This document shows, piece after piece, positions 9,590 to 17,090 of a stretch of DNA of 64,000 nt (position 1 is the first letter of the stretch; each line of letters opens with the position of its first letter). The translations under genes were made by a program, and so were the position numbers. Below the pieces are notes generated by a model, which saw only the letters and a list, made by a program, of their open reading frames with translations, ran no database searches and had not been told where the DNA came from. The stretch is from Crossiella equi (GTDB lineage Bacteria; Actinomycetota; Actinomycetes; Mycobacteriales; Pseudonocardiaceae). The DNA lies in assembly GCF_017876755.1 (NCBI RefSeq), contig NZ_JAGIOO010000001.1:2232001-2296000 (forward strand), given 5' to 3'.

Positions 9590-9627
9590 ATACCAGACGC
9601 CCAGATCAACGACTTACAGGACAGGCT

Positions 9628-10713
9628 CTAGTGAGCTGGTCCAGAGATTCGTCGGCAGTGGCGACCGATCTTGTCGAGGATGTGGTCGGCGGTGGCGGTC
9701 CAGCGGAACGGGTGTGGGTCGGTGTTCCACAGCTTGATCCACTGTTCGAGGGCTTCGCTGAGCTGATCGACGGAGCAGAACACGCCACGGTCGAGCTGTC
9801 GTCGTTGGAGTTCGGCGAACCAGCGCTCGACCTCGTTGAGCCAGGACGAGTAGGTCGGCGTGAAGTGCAGATGGAACCGGGGATGGGCCAACAGCCATTT
9901 GTGGATGGCGGGTGCTTTGTGGACGGACAGGTTGTCGCAGATCAGATGCGCTTGCAGGGCGGGGTCGGTCTCGCGGTCGATCTGGTCGAGGAAGTCACGG
10001 AACTCCACCGCGCGGTGGTGGGGTGACAGTTTGCTGATCACCTTCCCAGTGGCGGTGTCCAGGGCGGCGAACAGGTCGATCGTGCCGTGGCGGATGTAGT
10101 CGAAGCTGCGGCGTTCCGGGACGCCGGGCGTCATCGGAGCGACGGGCGCGACCCGCTCGGTGGCCTGGATGCCCGGCTTCTCGTCCACCGACAGCACCAG
10201 CGCCCCCTCCGGCGGGTTCAGGTACAAGCCGACCACGTCGTGAACCTTGTCCACCAGGTGCGGATCGGTGGAGACGGTGAAGTACTCGACCTGGTGCGGA
10301 TCCAGCCCGAACGCCTGCCAGACCCGCCGCACCGAGGACGCGGACATGCCCACCTGCTTGGCCAACTCCCGCCGGGACCAGTGGGTAGCGCCTTCGGGCG
10401 CGGACTCCAGGGTCGTGACGATCACCTCTTCCACTTGGGCGTCGGCGATCGTGCGCGGAGCACCGGACCGCGGCAGGTCAGTCAGTCCCTCCAGCCGGTC
10501 GCTGATGAAGCGTCTACGCCACTTACCCACCACGTCCCGACAGCATCCAGCCAACTCGGCGACCTCCCCATCCGGGTGGCCGCCCTCGCACAACAGCACG
10601 ATCCGCGCCCGCAACGCCAGGCCCTGCGCGGTCTTGCGCCGGTGCGCCCACCCATACAGGACCCGCCGTTCCTCATCGGTCAGAACAAGCTCTTGCTGCG
10701 GTTTTCCAGCCAT
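9628..10713 (-). CDS. IS630-family transposase
   Basis: Roughly 361 residues from the MAGKPQQE start. There is an N-terminal HTH region (AELAGCCRDVVGKWRRRFI), then a winged helix (SRRELAKQVGMSASSVRRVW), then the DDE core with LVLSVDEKPGIQ (D), LICDNLSVHK (D) and SSWLNEVERWFAELQ (E). The stop codon TAG is completed by the duplicated TA plus one flanking base, so the gene runs to the very end of the element. An earlier in-frame ATG at 10743 exists. Coding looks intact. Confidence 0.92.
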   Translation of the reverse strand: MAGKPQQELVLTDEERRVLYGWAHRRKTAQGLALRARIVLLCEGGHPDGEVAELAGCCRDVVGKWRRRFISDRLEGLTDLPRSGAPRTIADAQVEEVIVTTLESAPEGATHWSRRELAKQVGMSASSVRRVWQAFGLDPHQVEYFTVSTDPHLVDKVHDVVGLYLNPPEGALVLSVDEKPGIQATERVAPVAPMTPGVPERRSFDYIRHGTIDLFAALDTATGKVISKLSPHHRAVEFRDFLDQIDRETDPALQAHLICDNLSVHKAPAIHKWLLAHPRFHLHFTPTYSSWLNEVERWFAELQRRQLDRGVFCSVDQLSEALEQWIKLWNTDPHPFRWTATADHILDKIGRHCRRISGPAH

Positions 10714-10781
10714 ACCACCACTGTCCACCGCTGACACGGACACGCAACGACATCAGCAAACGAACTTCAAGACCAGCTCAC
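9631..10781 (-). mobile_element. IS630-family element with TA target duplication
   Basis: Terminal inverted repeats GTGAGCTGGTC (9631-9641) and GACCAGCTCAC (10771-10781) are flanked by TA on both sides (9629-9630, 10782-10783), the target of IS630/Tc1-mariner elements. It carries one transposase gene and sits inside the NB-ARC regulator gene. Confidence 0.88.
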
Positions 10782-10783
10782 TA

Positions 10784-11097
10784 GCCGCCAAGTTCCTCCG
10801 GCTCCTACGTAGGCACGTCGTTCTGCCTGCGCGCCGCACCTCCGGCGTGCCAATCGGGCACGTCCCGCTGAGCGTTGAGGTCGGCCGCAGGATCAGGCCC
10901 CGAAATCTCGCGCACGTCCAAGTCGACCAGCTTCTCCAAGCCACTCCGCCGAGGCCGATGAGGAGAGCTCGGGCAAGGCACACTTCGCCCCGGCTGGTCA
11001 CTGCTCGTGTCGCCTGGGACCCCGATAGAAACAACTTTCTGGGGCCTGCGTGGGAAACACACCATGCATGCGCCCAGTGCTGGGCAGGACCACGGTG
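10784..11097. other. Decayed stretch between the IS630 element and CRISPR array 1
   Basis: On the minus strand, codons just beyond the IS junction read RNLAAS in frame with the regulator fragment, so this edge is probably the continuation of the disrupted regulator. Further up, no conserved domain can be followed. Around 11034-11060 a sequence resembling a badly decayed CRISPR repeat may mark the true trailer end of array 1. Confidence 0.45.
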
Positions 11098-12528
11098 GGA
11101 CCACCCCGCCTACGCGGGACGACGTGCGCTCGGGAACGAGCTCCTGCGCGGTGTCCGGACCACCCCCTCCTGCGCGGGGACGACCGGAGGACAAGACGAT
11201 GCCGTGGCTCGCGCAGGGGCCAACCCCGTCTGCGCGCGGAGCACTGCAGGACAGGGGCGTCCCAGGCCAGGCTGACGCTGGGACCATCCCCGCCTGCGCG
11301 GGGAGCACAAACGCCGCCGGGCCTCGGCGAGGCCCTCGTCCGGACCACCCCCGCCTGCGCGGGGAGCACGCCGCGAGCCGTCCCGAGGCGGCGTCCTGGC
11401 GGGGACCACCCCGCCTGCGCGGGGAGCACCGAAGATCATTGGCCTGCTGGCCCTGACAGCAGGGACCACCCCCACCTGCGCGGGGAGCACGCTTTCGGCA
11501 CCAGGGCGAACGCACCATCGAGGGGACCACCCCCGCCTGCGCGGGGAGCACCTGCGCCAGGGCCGCACCGACCAGGTGATGCGGGGACCACCCCCGCCTG
11601 CGCGGGGAGCACGAGTTCACCGCCGACGTCTACCAGTCCTTCACCGGACCACCCCCGCCTGCGCGGGGAGCACTGAGGTTGCGGCCGGTGCGACCGGTGC
11701 GGCCGGGGACCACCCCCGCCTGCGCGGGGAGCACTTGTTGGTGGGTGCCACGGGGGCCGCACTGGTCGGACCACCCCCGCCTGCGCGGGGAGCACGGGCC
11801 GAGCACGTTTCTTCGGCGGCGACGCCGCGGACCACCCCCGCCTGCGCGGGGAGCACTCACACCGTCCGCTTGTGCACGTTCAGGACGCCGGACCACCCCC
11901 GCCTGCGCGGGGAGCACAGGGCCACCGGGCCGCCTTGGTCGCGGGTGGTGGGACCACCCCCGCCTGCGCGGGGAGCACCCGCCGCTTTGAGAATCGTCCG
12001 ACCCATTGGAAGGACCACCCCCGCCTGCGCGGGGAGCACAGGTCGATGGGACCTGGTCGGAGTCGACCCGCAGGACCACCCCCGCCTGCGCGGGGAGCAC
12101 TCGACGTACCGGATCCCGTAGGACCTGGGGTCGGGACCACCCCCGCCTGCGCGGGGAACACCGAGAAGGTCGGCCCGCCCTACCGCCAGTTCACGGGACC
12201 ACCCCCGCCTGCGCGGGGAGCACCCGTACCGGTGCGCCACGTAGACGAGGTACCGGGGACCACCCCCGCCTGCGCGGGGAGCACGGACCAGGCGATGATG
12301 CGGACCCACATCTCGACGGACCACCCCCGCCTGCGCGGGGAGCACCGCAGCCAACCCCAGTCCTCATCCCGGTACGGAGGACCACCCCCGCCTGCGCGGG
12401 GAGCACTGGGCCCCGGTGCCCTCCGTGCCGCGCCCCCAGGGACCACCCCCGCCTGCGCGGGGAGCACCCCGCCTGGACTTCCGCACCTTCGGCCTCGCCG
12501 GGACCACCCCCGCCTGCGCGGGGAGCAC
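11098..12528 (-). CRISPR. Type I-E CRISPR array 1, about 24 repeats
   Basis: The 28-bp repeats on the displayed strand run GGACCACCCCCGCC through TGCGCGGGGAGCAC, with mostly 33-nt spacers and a 61-bp period. The first near-consensus copy is at 11281 and the last at 12501. Three decayed copies (11098, 11157, 11218) mark the old, leader-distal end. Single variants are seen at 11403 (27 nt), 11463 (G to A) and 12134 (GGGGAACAC). The decayed end and adjacent cas2 show that transcription is on the minus strand, with crRNA repeats starting GTGCTCCCCGCGC. New spacers should enter near 12528. Long frames across the array (PPARGA-like repeats) are artefacts of the repeat. Confidence 0.97.
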
Positions 12529-12590
12529 ACTTCCTGACCAGCGCTTCTATGCGCGACCTGGTCGATTCTCATTCACTTTCATCGGGCTGT
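12529..12590 (-). promoter_or_regulatory. Leader of CRISPR array 1
   Basis: This 62-bp stretch between the end of cas2 and the first repeat is AT-richer than its surroundings. On the displayed strand it starts ACTTCCTGACC, then has GCGCGACCT and CATTCACTTTCATC. The same blocks in the same order follow array 2, so they are probably adaptation or promoter elements. Confidence 0.7.
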
Positions 12591-12953
12591 TCATCGGCGG
12601 CCGAAGCGTCGTCGCTTGCTCGCGTTGCTCCAACCCGGCTTGCCGCCTGCCTCCGGGGAACCGGAGGCAGGCCTCGCACCCGGCGCTGGGCGGAGCATGA
12701 GGTTGATGCCCTCGAAGTCCACCGGAACCCAGTTGTGGTCGTGGACCTTGAAGGCCAAGCCCTGTTCGTTGTCGGCGTGATGGACCATGATCGCCCGGCC
12801 GGTCCGGACCATCTCCACCACCCGCACCCACAACAACTCCCGCACCCTGCCAGTTGTGCGGCCGACGAACACACCCGGTGAGATCTCCAGCAACCACCTG
12901 GTCAGGTGCCCGCGCAAGCCCACCGGGCAGGCCGCGACCACGATGACCGTCAC
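12591..12953 (-). CDS. cas2: CRISPR-associated Cas2, type I-E
   Basis: A 120-residue Cas2e-type protein: MTVIVVAACPVGLRGHLTRW is followed by LEISPGVFVGRTTGRVRELLW and the HHADNEQGLAFKVHDHNWVPVDFEG segment typical of the I-E branch. Cas2 dimerises and bridges Cas1 dimers in the spacer-integration complex. The GTG start overlaps the cas1 stop (GTGA). The C-terminal tail (KPGWSNASKRRRFGRR) is basic and proline-rich. It is the last gene of the cas operon, directly before the leader of array 1. Confidence 0.95.
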   Translation of the reverse strand: MTVIVVAACPVGLRGHLTRWLLEISPGVFVGRTTGRVRELLWVRVVEMVRTGRAIMVHHADNEQGLAFKVHDHNWVPVDFEGINLMLRPAPGARPASGSPEAGGKPGWSNASKRRRFGRR

Positions 12954-13921
12954 GCTTCCTCCTCATAGGCCACCCCACCGGGCACGGCACGGCCGTTGTC
13001 ATCCCAGAGCATCACCACGTCACCGCCAGCCAATGCCAGGGTCTCGAAAGACTCCGGTCCGTACTCCACCATCTCCTCCTCCGCGGTCAGCAGCGTCTTG
13101 ATGTCCCGGACGCAGGTCTCCAGGAACGCCCCTCCCCGCATCCGGTCGCGGATAGCGCGTCGGGCCGCCGAGCCGACGTCGAGGACCTGGGCGGCCGCGA
13201 TGTCGAAGGCGACCGGGATGCTGATCTGGGCCTTGTACAGGTCGGCGATGTCGTAGACGAAGGACCTCACGTGACCGGTGTGGACGAACCCGAGCCCCGG
13301 TGAGCAGCCCAGCGCCACGATCACCGCGTGCACCACGCCGTACAGGCTGGTGTTGGCCGCTGACAACGCCTGGTTGACTGGGGTACCGGAGTCGAAGTCG
13401 GCGGGGTCGTAGTCCCGTCGTTGCCAGTCGATGCCGACCCGGGCCGCGTGTTCCCGGTAGGTCCTGCGGACACGAGCTCCTTCCCGGCCGCGGAGTTGTT
13501 GCATGGTCAGGCCGCTGGTGTCCTCGCCAGGGAAGCGCATCGCGTACATCGTCCGGGCCACCTTCAGCCGCGCGGTGCGGTTGGACACCAGGGCGGCCTG
13601 GGCCTGCAGCAGTCCGGTGGAGCGGGCCAGGGTGCGGCCGTGGGCGTAGTAGCGGAGGCCGTGCTCACCGACCCATACCGCGGTGGACCCGCTTTCGCCG
13701 AGCAGCACCATCGCCTGCTGGCTGACTGTGGTTCCCGGTCCGAGCAGGAGCGCACCGAGCGTGGCCGCGGGGATGTGCACGGTGCCGCGGACGTCGGTGG
13801 CGGTGATCGCGGTGTCCTCCCGGTGCACGGTGCAGTGCTCCAGGTAGAGGAAGGACAGCCGGTCCTGTGCGCGGTGCAGCTGCGACAACGGGACCGGCTT
13901 GGCCCCAGGCAGCTCAGCCAC
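12950..13921 (-). CDS. cas1: CRISPR-associated Cas1, type I-E integrase
   Basis: A 323-residue Cas1e-type protein, of normal length. It is the metal-dependent integrase that inserts new spacers at the leader end together with Cas2. The N-terminal beta domain (RLSFLYLEHCTVHREDTAIT) is followed by the alpha-helical catalytic domain, with LSAANTSLYGVVHAVIVALG (conserved N-x-x-L-x-x), GFVHTGHVRSFVYDIADLYK (His and Asp) and the active-site region. The start overlaps the end of cas6e by 8 bases. No damage is visible. Confidence 0.96.
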   Translation of the reverse strand: MAELPGAKPVPLSQLHRAQDRLSFLYLEHCTVHREDTAITATDVRGTVHIPAATLGALLLGPGTTVSQQAMVLLGESGSTAVWVGEHGLRYYAHGRTLARSTGLLQAQAALVSNRTARLKVARTMYAMRFPGEDTSGLTMQQLRGREGARVRRTYREHAARVGIDWQRRDYDPADFDSGTPVNQALSAANTSLYGVVHAVIVALGCSPGLGFVHTGHVRSFVYDIADLYKAQISIPVAFDIAAAQVLDVGSAARRAIRDRMRGGAFLETCVRDIKTLLTAEEEMVEYGPESFETLALAGGDVVMLWDDNGRAVPGGVAYEEEA

Positions 13922-14594
13922 GGCGGAGCGGGGCCAGGGTGAGCAGCCCGCAGCCGTAGCCCTTGGCCGGGCCGATGCCGTGGGTCAGGCTCTGCCGCAG
14001 CAGCTGCGGGTCGGTGACCTCCAACCGGCCCTCGAAAACCACCGTGGACAAGGTGACGATGCTCTTGTCCCGATCCTTACCGCGCCCGAAACGAACGACC
14101 TCCCGCCCCCGTACCGCCACATCCGGTTCACCGTGCTCACCCAACGGGATCGTGAAGCCGAACTTCTCGGTGCGCGTGAGCAGCCAGTCGCTCTGCTGGG
14201 CCACGGTGACGTGGTGGAAACGCTGGCTGCGTGTCGCATCCGGCGTTTTCCGTCCACTGTGGACAGGGTTGGCCTTGAGCCGAAACGCCCAGACCTGCCC
14301 GGGGGCAAGGCGGGCGAGGGCGGGCTGGTAGTCGCGGGTGTCCCAGCCGGTGGTGGACGGCCACCCCGCCTGCTCCACCAGGTGGGTCAGGTCCGGGCGC
14401 TGCGGGCTGACCAGGTAGAGCTGGACCTGGTGCTCGGCCTGGTCCAACCGCCACAGGATCCGCCCCTGCGGCGAGGTGGGTGCTGGTGAGGGCGGGAAGG
14501 CGTGCTGGACGGCGCCGTGCAGCTTGTTCGGGGAGGCCAGCAGCGCGCGGGTGCCCCGGCGGGCGGGGTTGAGGGCGCAACGGGTGAAATACAT
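13914..14594 (-). CDS. cas6e: CRISPR RNA endonuclease Cas6e (CasE)
   Basis: About 226 residues from the ATG at 14594 (MYFTRCALNPARRGTRALL), which overlaps the cas5 stop as ATGA. An upstream in-frame extension reads as the antisense of cas5 and is ignored. Cas6e cuts the pre-crRNA hairpin and stays in Cascade. HGAVQHAFP near residue 30 holds the conserved His region, and HGIGPAKGYGCGLLTL near the end is the glycine-rich loop diagnostic for Cas6. The repeat hairpin formed by CCCCGCGCAGGCGGGG is its substrate. Confidence 0.95.
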   Translation of the reverse strand: MYFTRCALNPARRGTRALLASPNKLHGAVQHAFPPSPAPTSPQGRILWRLDQAEHQVQLYLVSPQRPDLTHLVEQAGWPSTTGWDTRDYQPALARLAPGQVWAFRLKANPVHSGRKTPDATRSQRFHHVTVAQQSDWLLTRTEKFGFTIPLGEHGEPDVAVRGREVVRFGRGKDRDKSIVTLSTVVFEGRLEVTDPQLLRQSLTHGIGPAKGYGCGLLTLAPLRRG

Positions 14595-15310
14595 CAGAAG
14601 GAGTCCTCGAAGAAGTCCATCGGATCGTGGTCCCCACCTACCCGGGCGGGTGGACGGTGGAGCGGGTTGGGGATGGTGACCGGAGAGCGGAGCACGCTGC
14701 GCCAGGCGTACCGGCGATGGCGGGGGTCGAAGCTGATCGGGTCGTCGCGGACCAGTTCGGCGCGGGCCTGCTCGGCCGCGCAGTCGCGAACGGTGTCCAG
14801 GGTGACCGTGGCGCTGCGGTGCTTGTCCTGTACCCATGGGGAGGCCAGCCACGGCGCGGTGCCCAGGACGTGGTCGAGCTCGCCCTCGTGGATGCCCTGG
14901 ACGAGCTGCCCGGCCGGTGGACAGGAACGCCGCCCCAGGTACAGGGCGAACTTCGGTGCCCGCAACGCGGCCTCCAGGCCCTCCAGCACCGGCTCTGGGC
15001 CCTGCACCGCCACGGCGAAGACCGCATCAGCGAGGTAGAAGCGGTAGGACAACGGCATCGAGTCCTGGCCGTCGAGGCTGCGGGCGGTCTGGAAGTCCCG
15101 TTCCAGCTGTCCGGGTTGATCCACCCGCACGCCAATGCGCAGCTCCAGCAGCTCCTCCAAGGGATCGGTTCGGCGGCGGCCCTGGGCGGCGGCGAGCAGG
15201 CCGAGCACGCCGCTGCGGCTGGGTGCCCGGTCGGTATTGCGCCGTACGAACCGGCTGCTGGTGCCCCAGGACTGCAACGGCGCGGCCAGACGCAGCAGCA
15301 GACACCTCAC
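14594..15310 (-). CDS. cas5e: Cascade subunit Cas5e (CasD)
   Basis: 238 residues, of normal size. The start MRCLLLRLAAPLQSWGTSSR and the following TDRAPSRSGVLGLLAAAQGR are characteristic of Cas5 in I-E systems. Cas5e caps the 5' handle of the crRNA in Cascade. The start codon overlaps the cas7 stop by four bases. No frameshift or missing block is seen. Confidence 0.95.
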   Translation of the reverse strand: MRCLLLRLAAPLQSWGTSSRFVRRNTDRAPSRSGVLGLLAAAQGRRRTDPLEELLELRIGVRVDQPGQLERDFQTARSLDGQDSMPLSYRFYLADAVFAVAVQGPEPVLEGLEAALRAPKFALYLGRRSCPPAGQLVQGIHEGELDHVLGTAPWLASPWVQDKHRSATVTLDTVRDCAAEQARAELVRDDPISFDPRHRRYAWRSVLRSPVTIPNPLHRPPARVGGDHDPMDFFEDSF

Positions 15311-16452
15311 TGCTTGGCCGCCAGCCGAGCGGTGACGGTCTCTGCGACCGCGCGCAGGGCGGGCTCGAAGGTGGTGTGGGTGGCCAGCTCGGCCAACGGC
15401 GCGAGCCTCTTCTCCCCGACACCGAAGGTCCAGGCCGCGACGGGGGTCTCGTCGAAGGCGGCGTGCAGGTCGCGGGCGTGCTCGGCCAGCTTGCCGATCG
15501 CGGCGTGCACCCGGCCGTGTTCGGCGTTGTCCTCGACGGCGACCTCGAAGGCGCCGACCAGGTTGATGGGCTGCCGGTCCCGCAGGATGAGCAGGACCGC
15601 ATCGGGCAGGGTGCGGTTGGCGAAGGTGTTCTGCTTGCCGGTGGGCATGCTGGTGATGAAGGCCCTGGTGAAAGCCTCCACCGCGCGGACCGTGGCGGCC
15701 TGGTCCCCGAGGTTCTCGCCCAGGGCGTCGATGTCGAGGGTGGCGTAGCGGTAGAGGGTGGAGGAGTTGAACTCCACCGTGCCGATCATCCCGGCACCGG
15801 CGTCCTCGGTCTCGTCGGCGTGCTTGTTGTCGTCCACGGCGGTGAAGTAGTCGTACTCGTTGGCCACCGCGTGCACGCTCAGGGCGTGGGCGACCTGGAC
15901 GGCGGCCTCGACGTTGAGGTCGGTGGCCGAGGCGACCATACGCCCGAACAGCGCGATGTCCACCGAGTGCTCTTGGTCGGCGCGTGCCCTGGCTTCCTTC
16001 CTGTCGATGCTCACCTTCCCATCACCGGCCTCGGCCGCCGCGGTGACGGCCAGCTCGGCGAGGTTCTCGATCTGGCGATGGCTGAGGAAGAGCAGGAACT
16101 CCGACTCCGGCAGGGCGCCGTCCTTGGGCTTGCGCGGGGCCTTGGTCTTGATCTCGATCGCGGTGAGCACGTCGGTGGCGAGCTCGGCGGACCGTTGGGC
16201 CAGCTGAGGATCCTGTCGGGTGATCTCCCCTGCCAAGACCTCCACGACCTGCTTGGTGCGCTTGCCGAGCTGGCTGGTCTCCAGCAAGTCGGCGAAGGCG
16301 AGGCGGGTGGCGCGTTTCCAGGCCTGGCTGGAGACGCGGGCTCGGCGCCGGCCGCCGTACATGGCGGTCTTGGGGCTGCCGCTGTCGTCGCGGTTGATGT
16401 TGCTGGGCGGGACGCTCTGGATGATGTGGAAGTCCAGAATGGTGCGAGGCAT
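15307..16452 (-). CDS. cas7e: Cascade backbone subunit Cas7e (CasC)
   Basis: 381 residues from the ATG at 16452 (MPRTILDFHIIQSVPPSNIN), preceded by GGGGGAA as ribosome-binding site. The in-frame extension to 16536 is rejected. Six Cas7 copies form the crRNA-binding backbone. Family blocks seen are PKTAMYGGRRRARVSSQAWKR near the N-terminus, DIALFGRMVAS and AHALSVHAVANEYDYFTAVDD in the middle, and TNTF-type ANRTLPDAVLLI near the end. A gap of only 17 bases follows casB. Confidence 0.96.
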   Translation of the reverse strand: MPRTILDFHIIQSVPPSNINRDDSGSPKTAMYGGRRRARVSSQAWKRATRLAFADLLETSQLGKRTKQVVEVLAGEITRQDPQLAQRSAELATDVLTAIEIKTKAPRKPKDGALPESEFLLFLSHRQIENLAELAVTAAAEAGDGKVSIDRKEARARADQEHSVDIALFGRMVASATDLNVEAAVQVAHALSVHAVANEYDYFTAVDDNKHADETEDAGAGMIGTVEFNSSTLYRYATLDIDALGENLGDQAATVRAVEAFTRAFITSMPTGKQNTFANRTLPDAVLLILRDRQPINLVGAFEVAVEDNAEHGRVHAAIGKLAEHARDLHAAFDETPVAAWTFGVGEKRLAPLAELATHTTFEPALRAVAETVTARLAAKQ

Positions 16453-16469
16453 GGAATTTCCCCCTGGTT

Positions 16470-17090
16470 TCAGTCGGTGTTGGGATCGGTGTCGCTGGTG
16501 TCGGGCTTGTGCTGTCGGTGGAAGTCGCGTCCCCACCTCAGGCGCACTCGGTCCGCGCCTCCCGGCTTCTGCCAGCGGAGAAGGTCGTCGGTGAGCTGGC
16601 CGTAGTCCAGGACGATGTCACTGGCCCGCAGCAGCTGGACGGCGCCGCGGAGGTGGTGCAGGAGCTCGTCGAGGGTCTCGGAGGTGCCGAGGGTCTGGAA
16701 CCGTCGCAGCACCGCCGGCGGGACTTCGGGGTCGTGCTTGGGGCAGAGGGCGCGCATGGCGGCGCCGAGGCTGGGACCGCCCTGGTGCATGCGCTTGTCG
16801 CGGGACTGCTGGTGGGTGGCGTAGAAGGTCAGCGCGGCGTGCGCGGCGATCTCGGCCGGGGTCGGAGCATCGCCAGCATCGGGTGCGGCGAAGACCTCGG
16901 AGAGGGTGTAGAGCTGAACGTCGGGAACGCTGCCGGGCGGGCGGCCGACGGCTCGGCGCAGTCGTGCCAGGGCGGCCACCTCTGCGGGCCGGTCGGCGAG
17001 TGCGCCTTGCTGGAGCTGCCGGATCCGCTTGTCGACCTCGGTGCCGACTGGGCCGAGGGTGAAAGTCGTGGTCGTGGTGTCGGTGGTCAT
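16470..17090 (-). CDS. casB: Cascade small subunit Cse2 (CasB)
   Basis: About 206 residues from the ATG at 17090, which overlaps the casA stop (ATGA). The open frame continues far upstream only as antisense or frame-shifted casA sequence. Motifs fitting Cse2 are ALARLRRAVGRPPGSVPDV, AAHAALTFYATHQQSR and RRFQTLGTSETLDELLHHLRG. Cse2 dimers stabilise the non-target strand and the R-loop. The N-terminus starts with a run of threonines, MTTDTTTTTF, unusual but harmless. Confidence 0.94.
   Translation of the reverse strand: MTTDTTTTTFTLGPVGTEVDKRIRQLQQGALADRPAEVAALARLRRAVGRPPGSVPDVQLYTLSEVFAAPDAGDAPTPAEIAAHAALTFYATHQQSRDKRMHQGGPSLGAAMRALCPKHDPEVPPAVLRRFQTLGTSETLDELLHHLRGAVQLLRASDIVLDYGQLTDDLLRWQKPGGADRVRLRWGRDFHRQHKPDTSDTDPNTD

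Larger units (their letters stand above)
8697..9627 (-). mobile_element. IS5-family element with CTAG target duplication
   Basis: Perfect 17-bp inverted repeats (AGCCTGTCCTGTAAGTC) lie at 8697-8713 and 9611-9627. CTAG flanks both sides (8693-8696, 9628-9631) and fits the YTAR target of IS5. The element is 931 bp and encodes a two-frame transposase. Its right CTAG copy is also the junction of the adjacent IS630 element, so the IS5 arrived second, exactly at that junction. Confidence 0.9.

Noticed and set aside
11034-11060. Possible further decayed CRISPR repeat before array 1
   Set aside because: Only a partial match (GGGCCTGCGTGGGAA and CAC); too weak to count, noted as possible trailer.
11007-12537. 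Long open frames on both strands coding PPARGA/SPRRRGWS-type repeats
   Set aside because: They are translations of CRISPR repeats and spacers of array 1; period 61 is not a multiple of three and no start or RBS supports them.
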